A DNA stretch of 64,000 bases from Streptomyces sp. BHT-5-2. Lineage in GTDB: Bacteria > Actinomycetota > Actinomycetes > Streptomycetales > Streptomycetaceae. The notes beneath the pieces were generated by a model that did no database searches, was not told where the DNA came from, and saw only the letters and a list, made by a program, of their open reading frames with translations. The translations under genes were made by a program, and so were the position numbers. The stretch is taken from NCBI RefSeq assembly GCF_019774615.1, contig NZ_CP081496.1, positions 3,720,001 through 3,784,000 of the forward strand, in the 5' to 3' direction. Shown here piece by piece: positions 16,349 through 25,634 of the stretch; positions within the stretch are counted from its first letter, which is position 1, and every line of letters begins with the position of its first letter.

Positions 16349-17428
16349 TCAGCGACCGACGGCTGCTGTCGGCACCGACCAGATCTCGGTATGGACAGGG
16401 TGGGCGGGGCCCTCGGCGCGGAGGTGGACCTCGCTGCCGACCGCCGGTGGCGGGGTGTCCGTGTAGAACACCAGGCGCTCGGGCAGGTCCGGGCAAGCCT
16501 CTTCCGGGGCGCATACGACGCGGTGGTCGTGCCCTCGGAAGAGGCAGGCGGTGACGCGGGCCCGGACGGAGTGCGGGCCCGGCTCGTCGGTCGTCCGAAG
16601 CTGGTGGGGACGGAGCATGACGAAACCGTCTCGCCCGGTACCGGTGGTCAGCGGCAGGGGCCCGAACGCGGTGATGGCGTACCCGTCGGCGGGCTTGCAC
16701 CGAAGCAGGTTGGCCTCGCCCAGAGCTCTGGCGATGCCCGCGTCGGCGGGCCGGTGATAGAGGGTGTCGGGGGTGTCGGCCTGCACGATGCGGCCGTCCC
16801 GCATCACGGCGATGGTGTCGGCGAACGCGAGTGCTTCGTCCACATCGTGGGTGACCAGGATCGCGGTGGCGCCCGCACCCCGCAGGGTGGCGGCGACCTC
16901 CGAACGCAGTTCGGTGCGCAGCGCGGCATCGAGGGCGGCGAACGGCTCGTCCAGCAGGAGCAGTTGGGGACGGGGTGCCAGGGCACGGGCGAGGGCTACG
17001 CGTTGCTGCTGGCCGCCGGACAGCTGGTGCGGGTGGCGGTCGGCGAGGCCGTCGAGCCCGACGAGTTCGAGCATGTCTCCCACCCTCTCGCGACGGCCTG
17101 CGCGGGGCAGGCCGAAGCCGATGTTGGCGGCGACGGTCAGGTGCGGGAAGAGCGCCCCGTCCTGCGGTACATAGCCGATGCGCCTGCGCTCGGCGGGGAC
17201 CCTGGTGCGGCCGTCGTCGAGGCGGCGGCCGTGCAGGGTGACCCTCCCCTGGGTGGCGCAGTGGAAGCCGGCGACGACACGGAGCAGGGTGCTCTTGCCG
17301 CAACCGGAGGGTCCCAGGACGCAGGCGAGCGCGCCGTCGTCGACGGTGAGGTCGAGTCCGGTGAGCACCAGGTCGCGGCCGTGTGCCGCCTCCAATTGTT
17401 CGATCAACAGGCCCGGCTGGCCGGTCAT
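16349..17428 (-). CDS. fbpC: ferric-iron ABC transporter ATP-binding protein
   Basis: The 359-residue ATPase has Walker A GPSGCGKST, Q-loop GYVPQDGALFPHLTV, signature LSGGQQQRVALARAL, Walker B LLLLDEPFAALDAAL and switch His in LVTHDVDEAL. The C-terminal 110 residues form a TOBE-like regulatory domain with FVMLRPHQLR, as in FbpC/PotA-type importers. It starts 1 bp after the permease stop and is the last gene of a three-gene minus-strand operon with a solute-binding lipoprotein and a fused permease. It powers Fe3+ uptake at the membrane. No partner other than these is needed. Confidence 0.9.
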   Translation of the reverse strand: MTGQPGLLIEQLEAAHGRDLVLTGLDLTVDDGALACVLGPSGCGKSTLLRVVAGFHCATQGRVTLHGRRLDDGRTRVPAERRRIGYVPQDGALFPHLTVAANIGFGLPRAGRRERVGDMLELVGLDGLADRHPHQLSGGQQQRVALARALAPRPQLLLLDEPFAALDAALRTELRSEVAATLRGAGATAILVTHDVDEALAFADTIAVMRDGRIVQADTPDTLYHRPADAGIARALGEANLLRCKPADGYAITAFGPLPLTTGTGRDGFVMLRPHQLRTTDEPGPHSVRARVTACLFRGHDHRVVCAPEEACPDLPERLVFYTDTPPPAVGSEVHLRAEGPAHPVHTEIWSVPTAAVGR

Positions 17429-17429
17429 C

Positions 17430-18971
17430 TCAGTTCTCCCTCGGGGTGGTGGTGCGAGTGCCGAGAGTGCGGCGGGTGAGCATCAGGACGGCGGGCACGG
17501 ACAGGGCGACCATCACGGCGGCGTACGGCGCCGCTGCCCCGTAGGAGAGCCCGGTGGTGTAGATCCAGAACTGGGTGGCGAGGGTCTCGGTGCCGGTCGG
17601 GCGCAGCAGCAGCGTGGCGGTGAGTTCGGTGCTCGCGGTGAGGGTGACCATGGCGAAGGCCGCACCGAGTCCGGGCAGGATCAGCGGCAGGGTGACCCGG
17701 CCCAGGACCGCGATCCTGCGGACGCCCAGCGAGCGCGCCACGTCCTCGACTCCGTGCGGAACGTGGGCCAGGGAGGCCCGCACGGAGGTCAGGGCGAGCG
17801 GGAAGAACAGCACCACATATCCGGCCACCAGGAGTGACGGCTGCTGGTAGAGGGGCTGGGCGTAGCGGATCGCGAAGTACACCACCGACAGGGCGACGGC
17901 GATGCCGGGCAGCGCCCTGGTCAGGTAGGCGGCACGTTCCACGGTGCGGGCCAGGCGGGTGGGGCGGCGCCAGGAGTAGAGCGCCACGGGCACCGCGGCG
18001 GCGGTGGCGAGGGCCGCCGCCGACAGGGAGTATCCCAGCGTCGTCGCCGTCTCGGTGACGACGGAGGCGGACGGCAGGGTGGTGGAGCTGCCGCGCACCA
18101 GCCAGTGGACGAGCGCGAAGACCGGCACCCCGAGCGTCACCCCCACCACCGCCGCCAACGCGCCCACGGCGACCGGCTTCCAGTGCCCCAAGGCCATCGG
18201 GGCGCAGCCCCGCCCGGTGGCGCCCTCGCGCACCACCCGGCCGCGCCGCGCCGCGCGCGCGTCGAGAGCCACGAGAAGCAGGGCGAGGCCGACCAGGGCG
18301 AGGGTGAGCAGGCTGGCGGAGGCCATGTCGAAGCTGGTCTGGAACTCGTTGTAGATCGTGGTGGCGAACGTGGTGTAGCGGAGCATCGCGAACGCCCCGT
18401 ACTCGCCCAAGAGGTAGAGCGAGACGAGCAGCGCGCCGCCCGCCAGGGCGGGGCGGGTGAGCGGCAGCGTGACCCGCCACAGGGTGGCGAGCCGGCCACG
18501 GCCCAGGCTGCGCGCGACCTCCTCGGCCGAGGCGTCGGTATGCCGCAGGGTGGCGGCCACCGGCAGGAACACCAGCGGATACAGCGAGGACGTCATCACC
18601 AGCACCGCGCCCCCGTACCCCTGGACCTGGGGGAAGAGCGAGACCCAGGAGTAGCCGTGGACGAACTCCGGTACCGCGAGCGGCATGGCCAGCGCCACGG
18701 TCCACGCCCGGCGTCCGGGCAGGTCGGTGCGCTCCACCAGGTATGCGGCGGTGAAGCCGAGCACGAGCGTGCCGGCGGTGACGACCGTGGTGAGGGCGAC
18801 GGTGTGCCAGAGCAGCGTGCCCACCACCGGGCGGGCCAGCTGGCGGCGCGCGCTGCCGCTACCCGCCTGGGCGGCTTGCAGCCCGACGAACACCAGCGGC
18901 GAGGCGACGAACAGCGCGACCAGACCCGCCACCAGCGGCAGCGGGCCCGGCGCCACACGAAGCGTCCTCAC
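17430..18971 (-). CDS. fbpB: ferric-iron ABC transporter permease (two fused permease domains)
   Basis: The 513-residue protein has about 12 membrane helices in two similar halves, each with the binding-protein-dependent transport EAA loop: EEVARSLGRGRLATLWRVTL (residues about 155-175) and VEDVARSLGVRRIAVLGRVT (about 410-430), each followed by LPL-x-x-P. This tandem layout is typical of FbpB/SfuB iron permeases. GTG 18969-18971 overlaps the stop of the binding protein. It forms the channel for Fe3+ import. Confidence 0.9.
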   Translation of the reverse strand: MRTLRVAPGPLPLVAGLVALFVASPLVFVGLQAAQAGSGSARRQLARPVVGTLLWHTVALTTVVTAGTLVLGFTAAYLVERTDLPGRRAWTVALAMPLAVPEFVHGYSWVSLFPQVQGYGGAVLVMTSSLYPLVFLPVAATLRHTDASAEEVARSLGRGRLATLWRVTLPLTRPALAGGALLVSLYLLGEYGAFAMLRYTTFATTIYNEFQTSFDMASASLLTLALVGLALLLVALDARAARRGRVVREGATGRGCAPMALGHWKPVAVGALAAVVGVTLGVPVFALVHWLVRGSSTTLPSASVVTETATTLGYSLSAAALATAAAVPVALYSWRRPTRLARTVERAAYLTRALPGIAVALSVVYFAIRYAQPLYQQPSLLVAGYVVLFFPLALTSVRASLAHVPHGVEDVARSLGVRRIAVLGRVTLPLILPGLGAAFAMVTLTASTELTATLLLRPTGTETLATQFWIYTTGLSYGAAAPYAAVMVALSVPAVLMLTRRTLGTRTTTPREN

Positions 18972-20044
18972 AGCAGGCCGACGGACTGCAGGAGTTGCAG
19001 CGCGTCCTTGCCGTCGCCGAGGTCACCGGCCGGGGCGACCGGTCCCGAAGCCGTCAGTGCCCGGCTCACCTTCGTGTTCTTCACCCCGGCGGCGAGCGGG
19101 TACTCATAGCTCTCGGAGGTGGCGATGATCTGCTGGGCGGGCTTGCTGGTCAGATAGGCGAGGAACGCCTGGGCGGCCGCCTGGTGCTTGCCATGGGAGA
19201 GGACGGCGGCTCCGGAGACGTCGACCAGGGCTCCGGGGTCGCCCTGCTTGAAGTAGCCAAGGGTGCTCTGAACGTGGGCGGCACCCTGTTCGTCACGCAG
19301 CCGGTACCAGTAGTAGTGGTCGATGACGCCGCCCTCGACCTCGCCCCGGTTCACCGCGGCGACCAGGTCCTCGTTGCTGCCGTAGACCTTGCTGTTGGCC
19401 TTCAGCCCCTCCAGCCAGCTCTTCGCGCCCGCTTCGCCGCCTGTCTTGATCATCCTGGTGACGATCGGGGTGAAGTCCGTCTCGCTCGGTGCGATCCCCA
19501 GCTTCCCCTTCCACGCCGGGCCGGCCAAGTCCTTGACGCCGGCGGGCACTTGGGGCGCCTTGAGCTTGCCGGTGTTGTAGACGAACGCCGCCTCACGGGC
19601 GGAAACACCGACCCAGTCGCTCTTGGCCGAGCTGTCGGCCGACGGGACCGCCGCCAGCGTGGAGGCGTTCACCTTCGCCAGCAGGCCCCTGCTCTCCAGG
19701 GTGGTGAGCGCGGGCGGATTCTCGGCGAAGAACACATCCGCCGGGGAGGCCGGTCCCTCGGTGAGGATCTGGTTGGCCAGCTCTGCCTCGTCACCGGAGC
19801 GGACGTTGGCCTTGACACCGGTCCGCGCCTGGAAGTCCTTCGCCAGCGCGCTGACCGTCTGCTCATGTTGACCGCTGTAGACAGTGATCGTCTGCCCCCT
19901 CAGCGAACCGCCCGACGCCTTGCCCGACGACGCGTTCGGGGAGTCGTTCGAACCGCTGCACCCCGCCAGCACCAGGGACGACAGCGACACCGCCGCCGCC
20001 AGCACGGCGGACCGGCGCGCGGACCACAGGACAACACGAGACAT
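18968..20044 (-). CDS. fbpA: ferric-iron-binding lipoprotein (extracellular solute-binding protein)
   Basis: The 358-residue protein starts with a lipoprotein signal: basic residues, a hydrophobic stretch and lipobox LVLAGC, with the Cys at about residue 29. The mature protein matches family-1 Fe3+-binding proteins: TITVYSGQHEQTVSALAKDF, ADVFFAENPPALTTLE, and YYWYRLRDE, where the adjacent tyrosines coordinate iron in FbpA/FutA. ATG 20042-20044 has GGAGG 5 nt upstream. A Fur/DtxR-type iron box lies 83 bp upstream, so the operon should be derepressed in low iron. Confidence 0.9.
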   Translation of the reverse strand: MSRVVLWSARRSAVLAAAVSLSSLVLAGCSGSNDSPNASSGKASGGSLRGQTITVYSGQHEQTVSALAKDFQARTGVKANVRSGDEAELANQILTEGPASPADVFFAENPPALTTLESRGLLAKVNASTLAAVPSADSSAKSDWVGVSAREAAFVYNTGKLKAPQVPAGVKDLAGPAWKGKLGIAPSETDFTPIVTRMIKTGGEAGAKSWLEGLKANSKVYGSNEDLVAAVNRGEVEGGVIDHYYWYRLRDEQGAAHVQSTLGYFKQGDPGALVDVSGAAVLSHGKHQAAAQAFLAYLTSKPAQQIIATSESYEYPLAAGVKNTKVSRALTASGPVAPAGDLGDGKDALQLLQSVGLL

Positions 20045-20715
20045 GAGACCTCCGAAGTGACACACACGGGCCGCCTAAGCCGCCCCACGGCACACGCCCA
20101 CCATCGACAAAGCAGACTCACCGTACTTAGGTAAGCCTTGCCTGAAAATGCCACCGATGTTCGCCGGCCAGTCGCTATTCGGCCACTACCAGGCCCCGAA
20201 AGAAGCGATTTAAGCCGCTTTCACCGCTCCTTTTTGACCACCCCATGGCTTGTTCATAACCTCCGCGTGGAGGCTCCATCACCACTCACCGCACCAACAG
20301 TTACCCAAGCGTGACAGCCAGTGCTCTGCACCACGGGTCGGGGACCTTTACGACCGGCGGACGGAAGGGGCGGCTGCGCAGCCGAAGTTGAGCGGGGCTT
20401 CCCGTACGGGTTCATAGCCGTTACCTCTCCAGCAGGTGCTCGCGGGCGGTGAACCCCACTCAGGCCCCTGGAACGGCCTGACCACCGCCCTGATGGAGGA
20501 CTTCTCCGCCCTGTCGCGCCGGGACCGGAACCTCATCCGACGCGCCTTCCTCGGCCCCTACCGGCACGGCCGACGACACGACCCTGGCCTGTGTGGGAGT
20601 CCCGGGCGAGGAGGAGCGCTTTGCTCATCCTGCCGGGGCGACGTCCGCACGTTGATCATTCCCGTCACAGCATCGGGCGTCGAGTGACGGACGGATCAAG
20701 GCGGCTCACGACTGA
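20045..20715. other. 671-bp intergenic region with an iron box and a weak gene relic
   Basis: Apart from the iron box (20127-20145), no intact gene is present between fbpA and the ricin-type lectin. A plus-strand frame around 20436-20600 reads LTTALMEDFSALSRRDRNLI and RRAFLGP, which recalls the ligand-binding half of MmyB-like XRE regulators (x-D-F-x-x-L-x-x-R-x-R-N-x-x-R-x-x-F). If so, it is a short, dead fragment. Confidence 0.35.
20127..20145. promoter_or_regulatory. iron box (DmdR1/IdeR-type operator)
   Basis: The 19-bp site reads TTAGGTAAGCCTTGCCTGA, an imperfect palindrome matching the actinomycete iron-box consensus TTAGGTTAGGCTCACCTAA at most positions. It lies 83 bp upstream of the fbpA start. 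Confidence 0.8.
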
Positions 20716-21306
20716 TCAGGCGTGTCGCGGCAGGAAGTTCTGATCGGACGCGCCGTTGCAGCTCCACTGGACGAGCGGGGCGCGGTTGGCGGTGCTTCCA
20801 CCCTGGATGCTCAGACACTCACGACTGTGCTGGGGAATCAGCCTCTTGTTTGCGCCGATGAACGCCTGATCCAGCGATCCATTGCAGTTCCACTGGATCA
20901 CGGGGGCTCCTTTGCGCTTGCTCCCGCCCTTGACGCTCATGCAGCGACCGCTGTGCCGAGCCTGCAACTGGAAGCCGGTTTTCGACATCGAGGCGATCCA
21001 CTGCTGGTTGTACTGCCCGACACAGGTGTACTGGTTGACGGCAGCACCGTTGCTGCTGCTGTATCCGTCGACGGTCAGGCACTTCCCGCTGTGCTCATTG
21101 ACGATGTAGTTGTACCCAGCGCCTGCCGGCACGAGCTTGAGCCCGCCGCTTAACAGGACGGTAGGGGAAGTCACCGCGGTGGATGTGGCCGTGCGGCCGG
21201 GGTGCGGACGGTGTGCCGCCCGGGCCGGCACGGTCAGGCCCGCCACCGCCAACCCTGTGAGGGCCGTGGTGGCTGTGATTGCGGTGATGCGCTTGCGGAC
21301 GTTCAT
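20716..21306 (-). CDS. secreted ricin-type beta-trefoil lectin
   Basis: The 196-residue protein has a Sec signal (RKRITAITATTALTGLAVAG, then PARAAH). After a short linker it has a single ricin B-type beta-trefoil domain (about residues 65-195) with three repeats: NEHSGKCLTVDGYSSSNGAA with QYTCVGQYNQQW, ARHSGRCMSVKGGSKRKGAP with QWNCNGSLDQAF, and PQHSRECLSIQGGSTANRAP with QWSCNGASDQNF. The QxW-type motifs mark sugar-binding folds. There is no catalytic domain, so it is a stand-alone lectin, probably exported to the cell surface. ATG 21304-21306 is preceded by GAAGGG. Confidence 0.8.
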   Translation of the reverse strand: MNVRKRITAITATTALTGLAVAGLTVPARAAHRPHPGRTATSTAVTSPTVLLSGGLKLVPAGAGYNYIVNEHSGKCLTVDGYSSSNGAAVNQYTCVGQYNQQWIASMSKTGFQLQARHSGRCMSVKGGSKRKGAPVIQWNCNGSLDQAFIGANKRLIPQHSRECLSIQGGSTANRAPLVQWSCNGASDQNFLPRHA

Positions 21307-21599
21307 GACGCATTCCCTTCGTCGGCGGCGCCGCGCGGTCCTCCCGATGCGCCGTGGCGTGCACAGAACAGGATGCACAGGAAATGAAGGGGGAACCAGA
21401 GCGGTGCGCCCGGTGCGGAATCCCCGGGAGGTCCCTGCGTCTGAACTGAAGCAACGCGGTGTGAGGTGACGCCGATGCGGGACGGTCAGGCCGCGCCGCC
21501 CGTTATGTTCTTCGCGGTCCTGCAAGAGGGCCGCCGGCCTCCGGACCTGGCATGACTGTGTCCCCCTGTTGAGGGGATGGCCTTTCGTCGGGAACCCCA

Positions 21600-21820
21600 C
21601 ACCTCGCTTGACGAAAGACATGTGACGTGCCCCGTTGACGCCGGCGGTGCGATCGACGAGCCGCTGGAAACCCGGGTTGCTGCGCAGGAGTTCGGCGTAC
21701 GTACCCGTGGCGCGGGCCGTACCGTTCGCGAGCATGACGACGGTGTCCACTGCTTCGACGGTGGACATCCGGTGGGCGATGACGAGGAGGGCGCGTTCCC
21801 GCCGCATCGCGCGCTCCTGG
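21600..21820 (-). pseudogene. C-terminal fragment of an ABC exporter ATPase
   Basis: The frame reads RERALLVIAHRMSTVEAVDT, VVMLANGTARATGTYAELLR and FQRLVDRTAGV. This is the end of an ABC-type exporter ATPase after Walker B: D-loop, H-loop (VIAHRxSTV), then the typical G-x-H/Y-x-E-L-L and RLVDR. Walker A, signature and membrane domain are missing. The sequence upstream is unrelated and includes a transposase fragment, so deletion or insertion removed the rest. Confidence 0.6.
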
Positions 21821-22179
21821 CTACACGGCACCGGCGCTGCCTCGGGACGGCCAACAGGCGCTGAGCGGACGGTGGTTCCGGCGGTGGTCCGGGTGATGGC
21901 GAGGCCGATGACGGAGCCCTCCTCCACACGCAGCTGCGGCGGGCAGCACCGGGGTGGTGTGCAGCCCGGCGAGCAACACGTTGCGGCCATGCCGGGCCAG
22001 CAGGCCGACGCTTGCGGCCAGTTCGTCGACAGCGGCGGAGTCCGCGTGCACATCGGCGCCTTCCGGGCACGGAGCTGTCGGCCGGGCGCCCGGGTCGCCG
22101 CCTTCGCGGTGCACCACGACTTCGGCTCCAAGGCCGCGGCGGTGGACGGCGTTCCGGGCATGCGCGTCAACCACCGCCC

Positions 22180-22312
22180 GAGCACCCGCAGTTCCTGGTG
22201 ATCCGGTGGGTGCGAGCCGCCGCCGGGTAGTCGGCCCGGCTGTCGCCCACGCGGTCGCACTCGGCGAGCGTGGCGTCGAGCAGGACGTGGTCATGGGACT
22301 CCTGCTACCGGA
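22180..22312 (-). pseudogene. IS5-type (DDE_Tnp_4) transposase fragment
   Basis: The minus frame starting near 22300 reads HDHVLLDATLAECDRVGDSR then ADYPAAARTHRI. This matches the first catalytic region of Streptomyces IS5-family transposases (x-L-L-D-G/A-T-L-A-E-x-D-R-V-G-D-x-x-A-D-Y), although the usual region between ADY and the TAARTHRI-type segment is lost. It is a short relic with no terminal repeats recognised. Confidence 0.5.
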
Positions 22313-22562
22313 GTGTGCGTGGTCAGATGTCACGGTCGGGGGTGCCCGGTCGGTCCAACGGGGTACCGTGACCCGGTGAGTACGAGGACTGCAGCGCAGA
22401 TCCCGTGTCTGTTCCCACGCCAGCCGGCTCGGGCCACCCCGTGTGGGTGCACGGTGCCGCAGCCGCGCTGGTGAGTGCGGATGGCATCCCCAACAGCCGT
22501 CGTTGATAGGCGCAATCAAGAGTGCTCAGCTGGTGCGAGTTCAGGCCTAAGGGGAGGCTTTT

Positions 22563-23195
22563 ATGGGGGGCGGCAACGCAGGCCAGGTCCAGAACGCTGA
22601 TAGCGCAGGCATACGGATTTCGGAGCAGCGCGGCACGAAGGACCTTGATGTGCTGGTGGGCCGCTGCCGCGCGCGCGACGCCACCGCGTGGGAGCGCCTC
22701 ATCCGCCTCTACAGCCCCGTCGTGTGGACCGTGGTGCGCTCGCACGGCCTGAGCCATGCGGACTCCGAGGACGTCTACCAGTTCACCTGGCAGCGCCTGG
22801 TCGAGCACATCGGCAGCCTCAAGCAACCCGGCCGGGTGGCAGCCTGGCTGGTGACCGTGGCCAAGCGGGAGGCCGTCAACCGATCCCGGCAGAGCCGCCG
22901 TGTCCTGAGCGTGTCGGACCCGGCGGAATTGAGCGTGGCCGCCACACTGACCGCCTCCTCGCCGGAGGAGCAGGCGCTCGCCCAGGTCGACAGCACCCGG
23001 CTGTGGGCCGCCATCCGGAGCCTGCCGGACGAGCACCAGGTCCTGCTGGCTCTCCTCTTCGCCGAGCCCGCGCTCAGTTACGACGATATCGCTGCGGCAT
23101 CCGGAATGGCCCGCGGTTCCATCGGGCCGACACGGCGCCGCATTCTGGCGACAATACGAGCCAGATTAAAGGCGAATACGGACCCTGATCAGTAG
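22563..23195 (+). CDS. ECF-type RNA polymerase sigma factor
   Basis: The 210-residue protein has sigma region 2, with ATAWERLIRLYSPVVWTVVR, GLSHADSEDVYQFTWQRLVE and VAAWLVTVAKREAVNRSRQS, and region 4 (LPDEHQVLLALLFAEPALSY and DDIAAASGMARGSIGPTRRR, then LATIRARL). This is a sigma-70 of the ECF type; the G-S-I-G-P-T-R-x-R helix is typical of a streptomycete subgroup. ATG 22563 has AAGGGGAGG 6 nt upstream. No anti-sigma gene lies next to it; the following DNA is transposon debris. Target promoters are unknown. Confidence 0.85.
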   Translation: MGGGNAGQVQNADSAGIRISEQRGTKDLDVLVGRCRARDATAWERLIRLYSPVVWTVVRSHGLSHADSEDVYQFTWQRLVEHIGSLKQPGRVAAWLVTVAKREAVNRSRQSRRVLSVSDPAELSVAATLTASSPEEQALAQVDSTRLWAAIRSLPDEHQVLLALLFAEPALSYDDIAAASGMARGSIGPTRRRILATIRARLKANTDPDQ

Positions 23196-23439
23196 TTCAG
23201 CCGTAGATCGCGATCTGTAGCCGGCCGGACCAGCTGACGAGCCCGATCCGGCCGTGAGTCATGGACGACCCTGGTCTGGCGAATGCCGGAACCTACGCCC
23301 TCCCGCACCCGGCCCACACGCGACATGTTGGTCGTCGAGGCCGGTGAAGGCGCCAGCATCCGCCTCTCCCCCACCGACCTGACGCCCTGCGTGCCTACCG
23401 CCGCGCCGAGACCATGGGAAACACCTTCCGCCGCCGGTG

Positions 23440-23660
23440 ATACCTGTGCATCCGGAAAATCCGCCCCACCTCGGTCAGCGGGCGGTGTGGTCCGGACCAC
23501 TGCCGGGCCGCCGGACTCGGCGACGGGGCCGTATTCGCGGGCGGTGACGGCGCCCAAGGGGGCCGCTACAACTGGGCCGTCGTCGACCTGGCCGAACCGC
23601 GGGCCGACGGCCACCGACTGCTGATCCGCCGCGACCATGGAGAAACCGGCTCCCGTCCGT
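23440..23660 (+). pseudogene. IS701-like transposase fragment
   Basis: The frame reads GDGAVFAGGDGAQGGRYNWA, then VVDLAEPRADGHRLLIRRDH. This matches the C-terminal half of IS701/IS4-type Streptomyces transposases (A-G-x-G-A-x-G-x-R-x-Y-D-W-A, then G-H-x-L-L-I-R-R), which continue to Y-Y-R-C-Y. The typical N-terminal half and the final E-x-x-F-Q motif are absent. Boundaries are approximate. Confidence 0.5.
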
Positions 23661-23674
23661 ACGCCGGTCGGTTG

Positions 23675-23929
23675 TCAGCCACGGCGGGCCGAGTGCGTCG
23701 GTCTACTGCGGACCGGAGTGGGAACGACCTCGGGTTCGGTGTTGGCAGCAGGGGCGTCGGGCGACTGGTGCGGCTGCGGGCCATACGGGCGCAGGGCCTC
23801 CCGGACAGTTGCGATAGCCCGGTCCACCGTGGAGTCCGGTGGGAGGCCGACGTCTGAGCGGAGTTGCTCGTAGAGATGTTCCTCCTGGTGGAGGGCTGCC
23901 AGTTCGCCGGTCCAGTCGATGTCATTCAT
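23675..23929 (-). CDS. small hypothetical protein
   Basis: An 84-residue acidic protein starting MNDIDWTGELAALHQEEHLY, with a helical first half (residues 8-50, containing EQLRSDVGLPPDSTVDRAIA and TVREAL) and a Pro-rich tail. I do not recognise the family. The ATG at 23927-23929 begins the conserved-looking part; longer upstream frames add Arg/Pro-rich sequence only. It is convergent with the transposase fragment, overlapping its 3' debris. Confidence 0.45.
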   Translation of the reverse strand: MNDIDWTGELAALHQEEHLYEQLRSDVGLPPDSTVDRAIATVREALRPYGPQPHQSPDAPAANTEPEVVPTPVRSRPTHSARRG

Positions 23930-24370
23930 CGCAGTTCGTCCCTGTGGGGCTTCGGGCCCCCGGTTCCGCGAAGCGTGCTGTGGCTGTGTCCCAGCCGACT
24001 CCATGACTGTACCGCTTTACGGTCAGCCGCAGGCAGGGCCTCAACGGCCCTGAGTTCCGGCGGCCGGGGCGGGGAGCGACGGATCAGGATACGGACGGAC
24101 GCCACCATCGAGTTCGTCGGCAGCTTCCTCGCCCGCGAGGTATCAGCGCGGATCGGTGTGGATTGTCGGGCCGGAGCTGCCGGCCTCGCCTACGGCGTGC
24201 CCACACCCGGCATCGGCCTGCCGACCACCCGAGAAGCCCTCGCGTGCCCGGTGCGAGAAAAGAATCTCTACCCTCGTGTATCCAGCGGCCCCCCTGCCCC
24301 TCTGTTGAAGCAAGGACACAACGCCACCACGAGGCGACTGCTGGAGCGGCGCATGAAGGGAGTACGGAAC
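23930..24370. other. 441-bp region upstream of the P450, no supported gene
   Basis: Frames here lack recognisable motifs. The region should carry the promoter of the cytochrome P450 gene and that of the small minus-strand gene; I see no convincing operator. Confidence 0.4.
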
Positions 24371-25516
24371 ATGGCCGGAGCCACCATCTGGAGTCTGCTC
24401 GAACCGAGTGCGCTGCTGGACCCCCATCCCATCTACCGTGAATGGTACGGACGTTCGCCGGTGCTGTGGAGCCCCGAAATCGAAGCCTGGCTCATCACCG
24501 GCTACGAGGAAGCGTTCACCGCACTGCGTGACGCCGAACGGTTCTGCCAGGACTGGCGCCGGGTCGGGGTGGACACCCCGGCCTCCCTGCTCAGCCTCCA
24601 GACACTCGACCCGCCCGAGCACACCCGCATCCGGCACCTGATGCTTGAGGGGTTCAAGGCCGCGGACCTCGAAGCCCTCGAACGCAGCATCCGAGCCGAC
24701 CTCGACGAGTCCCTCGCCGAGGTCGAGGGGGCCGACGACTTCGACTTCGTCACGAGGATCGCCGAACCGCTCACCCTGCACGCCGTCACCCGGCTGTTAG
24801 GCGTCCCGCGCGTCGACCCCGACTGGTTCGTCCCGCGCTCGCACACCATCGTCGACGGCATGGATTCCAGCCTACGGCCCGAATGCTACGAGCCCGGGGT
24901 CCAAGCGCGCGCCGAGCTCTCCGCGCTCGTCGGCGAATGGTTCGATGCCCCGCTGCCGGAAGGGTTCACCGCCCATGTGGTGCGCCGCGCCAAGGAGGCC
25001 GGTGTCGAACGGGAGGTGCTGCACAACTCGCTGCGCGTCGTGCTCCAGGCAGGTTTCCAGACAGCGAGCCGATTTCTCACCGCCGGCCTGTACGCACTGC
25101 TGCGCATCCCACCAGAACTGCGCAGGCCGGTGGACAGCGATCTCGCCGTCAACGAACTCGTCCGGTTCGCCAGCCCCGTCCACGTCGAGAGCCGCGCCTG
25201 CGTCGAGGACACCGTGCTCGGCGGTCAGCAGATCCGCAAGGGCCAGATCGTGTCCATGTTCCTCGGTGCCGCCAACCGCGACCCGAGGGCGTTCGACGCC
25301 CCCGATGCGGCGCGCTGGGACCGCACCCCCAACCGCCACCTCGGCTTCGGCCGCGGACCACACGCCTGCTTGGGCGCCCAGGCAGCCACCGTGATCGCAC
25401 GGATCGTGTTCGGCACCCTCGGTCACCGCTACCCCAACGCGCGGCTCGTCGCCGAGCCGCACCCGCGGCCCAACGTCACCGAACACGGGATGTTCGAGCT
25501 CCACGTGGCGCTCTGA
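24371..25516 (+). CDS. cytochrome P450
   Basis: The 381-residue haem monooxygenase has the C-terminal haem loop FGRGPHACLGAQ with the cysteine ligand, the K-helix ELVRF (E-x-x-R) and the following FASPVHVESR. The B/C region LQTLDPPEHTRIRHLMLEGF (D-P-P-E-H-T-x-x-R) is that of actinobacterial class I enzymes. The I-helix reads LQAGFQTASRF, in which the usual A-G-x-x-T/S ending is kept as AGFQT. The length is slightly short for the family (about 400). GGGAG lies 10 nt before ATG 24371; an ATG at 24353 is an alternative. No ferredoxin or reductase gene is adjacent. An MFS exporter follows, hinting at modification and export of a small molecule. Confidence 0.9.
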   Translation: MAGATIWSLLEPSALLDPHPIYREWYGRSPVLWSPEIEAWLITGYEEAFTALRDAERFCQDWRRVGVDTPASLLSLQTLDPPEHTRIRHLMLEGFKAADLEALERSIRADLDESLAEVEGADDFDFVTRIAEPLTLHAVTRLLGVPRVDPDWFVPRSHTIVDGMDSSLRPECYEPGVQARAELSALVGEWFDAPLPEGFTAHVVRRAKEAGVEREVLHNSLRVVLQAGFQTASRFLTAGLYALLRIPPELRRPVDSDLAVNELVRFASPVHVESRACVEDTVLGGQQIRKGQIVSMFLGAANRDPRAFDAPDAARWDRTPNRHLGFGRGPHACLGAQAATVIARIVFGTLGHRYPNARLVAEPHPRPNVTEHGMFELHVAL

Positions 25517-25616
25517 GCCCCGGCCGCACCACCCCGAGTTTCGTCGCGGGGTGCGCTCCCGCATGGGGCGAGCCCCGCGGCGATGTGCCTGCCGTCAGCA
25601 CGGAGAGGAGAGCATC

Positions 25617-25634
25617 ATGCGCCACGTCCACTGA
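25617..25634 (+). other. five-codon leader ORF (MRHVH) with strong ribosome binding site
   Basis: ATG CGC CAC GTC CAC TGA is preceded by GGAGAGGAGAG with 3-nt spacing to ATG. It lies between the P450 and the MFS gene, upstream of the hairpin at 25746-25781. It could be a leader peptide, but may be chance. Confidence 0.3.

Noticed and set aside
15912..17303. 463-codon minus-strand open frame running through the fbpC gene
   Set aside because: Only its last 132 codons show protein-like sequence; the rest is Arg/Pro-rich and overlaps fbpC in another frame.
17425..18705. 426-codon minus-strand frame inside the iron permease gene
   Set aside because: Composition is Arg/Gly/Pro-rich, and the alternative frame has clear permease motifs.
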